Part shown: positions 59,268 through 64,000 of the stretch, piece after piece
How the letters are laid out: every line of letters starts with the position of its first letter
Numbering within the stretch: the first letter of the stretch is position 1
NCBI GenBank assembly: GCA_013397795.1
Contig: VZTJ01000012.1
Coordinates: 11,071 to 75,070, forward strand
DNA: 64,000 bases
Direction of reading: 5' to 3'
Source: Orthonyx spaldingii
Taxonomy: Eukaryota > Chordata > Aves > Passeriformes > Orthonychidae
Notes under the pieces: model-generated
The model's database searches: none
What the model saw: the letters and a program-made list of their open reading frames with translations, nothing else
What the model was told of the DNA's origin: nothing
Made by a program: the position numbers and the translations under genes

Positions 59268-59545
59268 CCCAGAATGGTTTGGGTTGGAAAAGACCTGAAA
59301 GATCCTCCAATTCCAAGCCCCTGCCTGGGTAGGAATATTTTCCACTATCCCAGGTTGCTCCAAGGCCCATCCAACCTGTCCTTGAACACTTCCAGGGTTG
59401 GGGCAGCCACAGTTTCTCTGGACAACCTGTTCCATTGCCTCACTGCCTTCACAAGGAAGAAGATTTTCCAGATATCTCATCTAAATCTGCTCTCTTCCAG
59501 CTCGAAGCCATTGCCCCTTGCCCTGTCACTCCGTGTCCCCAAGGA
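59268..59545 (-). mobile_element. CR1 LINE, antisense, upstream of AvBD9
   Basis: ATCCCAGAATGGTTTGGGTT, GGAAAAGACCTGAAAGATCC, CACTATCCCAGGTTGCTCCA, CTTGAACACTTCCAGGGTTG, GAAGCCATTGCCCCTTGCCC. It ends about 360 bp before the AvBD9 TATA box. Confidence 0.92.
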
Positions 59546-59907
59546 GGAGTTTTCTCTTTTGCTCACCATTCCTGGTGGCTGTGGGGGAGGACGGGCTGTC
59601 ACAAGACCAAGGCCAGGAGCCACGGGGCACCATCAGTTCCGCATGGTTTCCAGCCCTGCGGATCCCAGGAACCCACCTCCCTCCTGCTCCAATCCTGTGC
59701 CCTCCCCGGGCGCAGCCCACCGGCTGGCACGGGGTGCTTTGGCTGCTCAGGTCAGCCGGCGAGACGCGGTCATGCCTCAGGTCAGGCGTCTCCGAACGTG
59801 GGAGGTTGCAACATCTCCCTACATCACCAATCTCCATGGGAACAGGGCAATGAACTCTCTGTTCTCCAGACAGCCACTCCTCACCCACCTCGTTCTGTGT
59901 CAGAGCC
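59546..59907. other. Upstream region of AvBD9
   Basis: Presumed promoter. TTGCAACA at 59806-59813, 205 bp before the ATG, is shared with AvBD10. Confidence 0.4.
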
Positions 59908-59915
59908 TTTATAAG
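59908..59915 (+). promoter_or_regulatory. TATA box of AvBD9
   Basis: TTTATAAG, 103 bp upstream of the ATG at 60011. Confidence 0.65.
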
Positions 59916-60010
59916 CAGAGGCACCACCCGCGCTCGGTCTCGGACAGCTTCTGTCCACACTGGTGTTTTCTCCTGTCCTGCGAAAGCCACCTTGCTGCCA
60001 GCTGCCAGTC

Positions 60011-63000
60011 ATGAAAATCCTTTTCTTCCTCGTCGCTGTTCTCTTCTTCCTCTTCCAGGCTGCTCCAGGTAAGGCTGAAAAGAGATGAGATGGAGGCTGA
60101 AAGGGTGGAGATGCAGAGAAGTTCATTAGATTCCAGTGCTGAGGGTCAGATTATCTCTGTGCTCCTGGAATCCATGACTTCTATATTAGAATTTCCCTTT
60201 CCTGGTCATAATGCTAATCTTCCAGGTGTTGAGTCAAAGTCCTACCATCTTGCATTCCATCCATATGATGACAAGATGGGGAAAAGAACCATGGTCTTGT
60301 ATTGACCTTGGTGCCAGGGAAGGTTTTGGAGAAGCTCATCTTGAGTGTCTTCATGTGGCATGTACAGAACACCCAGGGGATCAGGCACGGCCAGTGCTGG
60401 TCCATGAAGAGCTGATCCTGCTTGACCTTCTTGATCTCCTCTATGACAAGGTGTCCAATTAGTGGATCAGGTATCTGGATGGATTTTGGTAAAGCCTTGG
60501 CAACATTTCCCATGGAGTTTTCCTGGAGAAACTGGCTGCTCGTGGCTTGGATGGATGCACTGTTCACTGGGTTAAAAACTGTCAGGATGGCCAGGCCCAG
60601 AGAGAGGTGGGGAATGGAGTTACATCCAGCTGGGGCTGTCACCGGTGGTGTTCCGCAGGGCTCAGTACTGGAGCTGATCCTGTTTGATAGCTTCATGAAT
60701 GATCCCGATGAGGGGATTGAGGGTAACCTCAATAAATTTGCAGGAGACACCAAGGTGGGTGGGAGTGCTGATCTGCTGGAAGGCAGGAAGGCTCTGCAGA
60801 GGAGTCTGGACAGGCTGGGTCCTGGGTTGAGGCCAATTGTGTGAGGTTCAACAATGCCAGGTGCTAGTGATAACAACCCCCTGCAGCTCCACAGGCTGGG
60901 GAAGAGCAGCTGGAAAGCTGGAAAAGGCCCTGGAGGTGCTGGTGACAGCAGTTGGACATGATCCAGGTGTGCCCAGGTGGGCAAAAGATCAGTGGCCCCT
61001 GGGCTGTCCCAGCTCTGGGGTGGCAGCAGGACCAGGGCAGTGCCCGTGCCCTGTGCTGGCACTGCTGGGGCACCTCCAGTGCTGGGGGCAGCTCTGGGAC
61101 CCTCCTGACAGGAGAGACCTGGAGGGGCTGGAGCGTGTCCAGGGCAGGGAACGGAGCTGGGAAAGGGGCTGGAGCACCAGGAGAGGCTGAGGGAGCTGGG
61201 AAAGGGGCTCAGCCTGGAGAAAAGGAGGCTCAGGGGGGACCTTCTGGCTCTGCACAACTCCCTGACAGGAAGGGGCAGCTGGGGGGGGTCGGGCTCTGCT
61301 CCCAGGCAAAAAGGGACAGGATGAGAGAAAACGACCTCAAGTTGTACCTGGAGAGGTTTAGATTGGGCATTAGGAAACATTTCTTCACCAAAAGGGTTCT
61401 CCAACCCTGGCACAGCTGTCAGGGCAGTGATGGAGTCCCCATCGCTGGAGGGATTTTAAAATTGCATGGATATGGCACTTGGGGACATGGGTTAGTGGTG
61501 GCCTTGGCAGTGCTGGGGAATGGTTGGACTCGATGGTCTTGGAGGGCTTTTCCAACCTGAACAACTCCCTGAGGGTTTTATTGAGCCAATTTTTAGAATA
61601 ATACTAAAGATATAACCCTGCAATGTGAGAGCTTTCTCTTCTCACATTCTTACCCACACATCCTGTGTATTCTAGATTAGGAGACCTCATATATTTTTGG
61701 GAAAAATGTAACCTCGACTGTCAGTTTTTGCCTGAACTCTGTATTATCCACATGCATTAAGTGGGTGTGGAGCACATGTATCATTCCAGGCCATTTGGGA
61801 ATCTTTGGAGCAGCTGAAGTTGCCTCAATTTGATTTGCAGTAGTCTCAAATTTGTACCTGCTTTCCTCGACCATCAAATGCCTGACTACTCAAAGAAGAA
61901 ATGTAGAACCATTGAGACAGAGGCTGTGCTACATGGTTTGGGATTGCTTTCTTGGGTTTTTCCTACTTCATGCATCAGAAAATGTATTCTTTATGTCAAA
62001 AAACTCTGTGATCCCTGAGATGGCTGCAGGGCTGGTACAATTCCACTAGAATGTCTCGGAAAGGGCCACCAGTTATTTTCTACCTCTTCACTGAGCTTAC
62101 ATAAAGTCCCATAACATTACAGTCTTTTCCATTTAGGAGGCAAAAGGCACCAAAGTCTAAGGATGGCTTTAAAATCAGATGAGTGATGTCAAGAACATGT
62201 AATCCTTGAATAATATGTGATTAGGAGAAAGGACTCGAGAACCACTGTGACAAAGTACTTGCAATGTGTGGACCTGATTTAGAATAAAGCCGTGATGCCT
62301 CTCACATTAGGGGTGGAATCCAATTCGATGACAAAACCTTAACACAGTGCCAGGTAAATCTGATGCCTCAACTCTCCAGTCCTCTGCCATGACAAACAAA
62401 CACGAATTTTCCTTGGTTTTTTGCAGCTTACAGCCAGGAAACTGCTGACACCCTGGCCTGCCGGCAGAGCCGGGGCTCCTGCTCCTTCATGCCCTGCTCT
62501 GCTCCTCTGGTTGAGATCGGGACCTGCCGCGGTGGGAAGCTAAAATGCTGCAAATGGTAAGAGGGGAATCCCTCCAGGGAAATGCTGCTGCACCAAAAGC
62601 AAGCAGAATTACTGGGCTATTCCCCTTTTCAGCATCAGAAAGGGCTACTCCCCTTCTCCAGCCCCCTACAACCTCCAAAAAGTACCTGCTAATTGCTGGG
62701 GTTTGTGTGTGTGGTAACAAAAAGGCAAAGCCTTGTGGTGTTGAAATATTCCAGAGAAAAAGAGAGACTGTTTACAAGAGTGACAGGGCAAGGGGCAATG
62801 GCTTCAATCTGACAGAGAGTAGATTTGGATTGGATGTTAGGAAGGAATTCTTCCCTGTGAAGGTGGTGAAGCCCTGGCACAGGTTCCCAGAGAAGCTGTG
62901 ACTGCCCCATCCCAGGAAGTTTGGGAGGCCATGTTTGGGACTTGGAGCATCCTGGAATAGTGGAAGGTGTCCCTGGTATTCTGGACCATCAGCAGCCACA

Positions 63001-63225
63001 GCTGAGAAGCTCTGGTGGGTGCTGAGAGGTGGCAGCGACATCCTACATTTTATCTGGGTTGTCTCATGGCCAGAAACACAGGTCCAGCTCACCAGGGTCT
63101 CCAGCTGTCTTTACTCACATGTATTACCTGATGTCTCCAGCAATCTGAGGTGTCAAGGTATAATTTATTTGTTTGGTGGATGAGCTAAGCACCTGACTTT
63201 TCTCTGCAGGACACCCAGCTCCTAA
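60011..63225 (+). CDS. AvBD9: Avian beta-defensin 9
   Basis: Secreted beta-defensin. Three coding exons: exon 1 at 60011-60068 (signal peptide MKILFFLVAVLFFLFQAAP, donor G|GTAAGG, phase 1), exon 2 at 62427-62556 (acceptor TTTTTTGCAG, donor TG|GTAAGA, phase 2) and exon 3 at 63210-63225 (acceptor CTCTGCAG; completes Trp, then TPSS and TAA). The total is 67 residues. Exon 2 reads AYSQETADTLA, then C-x6-C-x4-C-x9-C-x6-CC. LACRQSRGSCSF, EIGTCRGGKLKCCKW and the PSS ending match AvBD9 as I recall it from chicken. Mature charge about +3. Intron 1 (2358 bp) carries a 1.27-kb CR1 and intron 2 (653 bp) a second CR1 piece. Confidence 0.95.
60302..61575 (+). mobile_element. CR1 LINE with reverse-transcriptase remnant, in AvBD9 intron 1
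   Basis: Longest CR1 in the window. About 60420-60844 retains a decayed C-terminal part of the CR1 reverse transcriptase: GGVPQGSVLELILF is recognisable, then FMNDPDEGIE and LLEGRKALQRSLDRL. Key residues are altered (FAGDTK where FADDTK is usual) and the frame starts and ends without a full enzyme, so it is inactive. The 3' part ends GGACTCGATGGTCTTGGAGG, GCTTTTCCAACCTGAACAAC. Sense matches AvBD9. Confidence 0.92.
61576..62426. other. Remainder of AvBD9 intron 1
   Basis: Intronic sequence with no repeat or RNA gene recognised. Confidence 0.5.
62780..62977 (+). mobile_element. CR1 LINE, 3'-truncated, in AvBD9 intron 2
   Basis: GTGACAGGGCAAGGGGCAAT, GGAAGGAATTCTTCCCTGTG, GGTTCCCAGAGAAGCTGTGA, GGAATAGTGGAAGGTGTCCC, then the match stops at 62977. 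The last about 75 bp of the CR1 end are missing. Confidence 0.9.
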
Positions 63226-63386
63226 ATCTGACGCCTCACTGACCACTCAGACAAGAGCTCTGGACATCTGAAACATCTCCCATCTTGTGACATCGATGGA
63301 TCCTGTCCTCGGTGCCCTGGGGAGCCTTTCCCAGGGGGGTGGAGGCCCTCAGGAGCACAAGAACATCTGAGGAGGAGTTCTTGTCC

Positions 63387-63419
63387 AATAAAGATATCTG
63401 CAGCTTCAGTTCTAATAAA
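63387..63419 (+). terminator. AvBD9 polyadenylation signals
   Basis: AATAAA at 63387-63392 and again at 63414-63419, 162 and 189 bp after the stop codon. Confidence 0.75.
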
Positions 63420-64000
63420 AGCAAGTTCTTGTGAAACCTTGTTGCTGATACTTGCTCATGTATGTCAGGGTGGTTTTTGTTGTTCTTACTGTCCATAAAA
63501 ATCAGCCTGCAAGTTAATTTTAACTACATTAACTCCATGTGTCATCAAGTCCTGTTAAATTGCCCTGTGTTGCAGTGATTTGTGTGGCAACGTTTATATT
63601 AATAATTGAAAAAGCATTAGAGCCCATTCCAGCTGCCATTCCAGCCCAGGGCACCAAGCTGGAATTCAGGAGACAGGCTCAGTCCTCTGCTCATCTATAG
63701 GGCTGCATCTGCCAGCCCAACCTGAAAAGTTGGGAATGGCAACACAGGGAAACCCCAGGGTGGCAGAAGGGCAATACTTTTAGGGCTTGAAACTGCCTGA
63801 CCACATTCATGAGATTCTGCTCCTGCTGTCTCTATTTGGTGGAGACCGGTATCATGTCCATGGAATTTGGTTTCTCTGTGTCCTAAACTGGTCAGACTGT
63901 TTTTGCCTGCACTGCTCTGTCTGGAGGCAGTGGGCTGTGTGTCCATCAGTCTGCATTCTCATCAGCAAGACTCATCCTCTCCTTCCCTTCCCCATTCCTA
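63420..64000. other. Intergenic stretch to the right edge
   Basis: No gene recognised. The next defensin of the cluster (AvBD8 in chicken order) is not reached. Confidence 0.45.

Noticed and set aside
60422..60844. 140-residue frame resembling a reverse transcriptase
   Set aside because: Part of a decayed CR1 in AvBD9 intron 1, with altered catalytic-region residues and no complete enzyme; annotated as mobile element only.
60214..61413. 399-residue minus-strand frame
   Set aside because: It is the antisense of the CR1 copy; long open antisense frames recur in CR1 copies (for example 5955-6524) and carry no protein family signature.

Overview
This is a stretch of a bird genome covering part of the avian beta-defensin (AvBD) cluster. 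Two things show this. Dozens of CR1 LINE fragments with the typical avian CR1 3' end (ending in ATTCTATGA/ATTCTGTGA-like tails) lie across the window. Five small multi-exon genes encode the six-cysteine AvBD fold and match AvBD13, 12, 11, 10 and 9 in that order, which is the order I recall from chicken. There are no bacterial-style genes; nearly all of the many open frames are chance frames, low-complexity sequence or CR1 debris. The species cannot be fixed from the sequence.

Layout. 1-1240 is a polypyrimidine minisatellite. 1.2-20 kb has no gene I recognise; it holds CR1 copies, a solo LTR nested inside a CR1 (2817-3300) and short tandem repeats. AvBD13 (20079-22015), AvBD12 (28071-28800) and AvBD11 (30437-32721) are all on the minus strand. 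32.7-52 kb is the largest defensin-free interval. It contains a tRNA island (two tRNA-Trp, three intact tRNA-Arg(ACG), one decayed tRNA-Arg) organised around a 684-bp, nearly perfect inverted repeat, and further right a CCTT microsatellite broken by a 267-bp assembly gap. AvBD10 (51972-54455) and AvBD9 (60011-63225) are on the plus strand. The transcription polarity of the cluster therefore flips across the tRNA island.

Gene structure. Each defensin has a first coding exon with the signal peptide, always ending in phase 1, and a second exon with the six-cysteine domain. AvBD9 and AvBD10 have a 16-bp third coding exon with the last few residues. AvBD11 instead has a full third exon with a second six-cysteine domain. 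Four of the five genes have a TATA-like box 80-110 bp before the ATG. The products are secreted host-defence peptides of the innate immune system.

The most interesting points are the near-identical tRNA-bearing inverted repeat at the polarity switch, the two-domain AvBD11 with a basic first and an acidic second domain, several foldback pairs of CR1 elements, and the solo LTR with seven-base perfect terminal inverted repeats. All joins between exons are my reading of splice signals by eye and of homology recalled from chicken; no alignment or transcript data were used.
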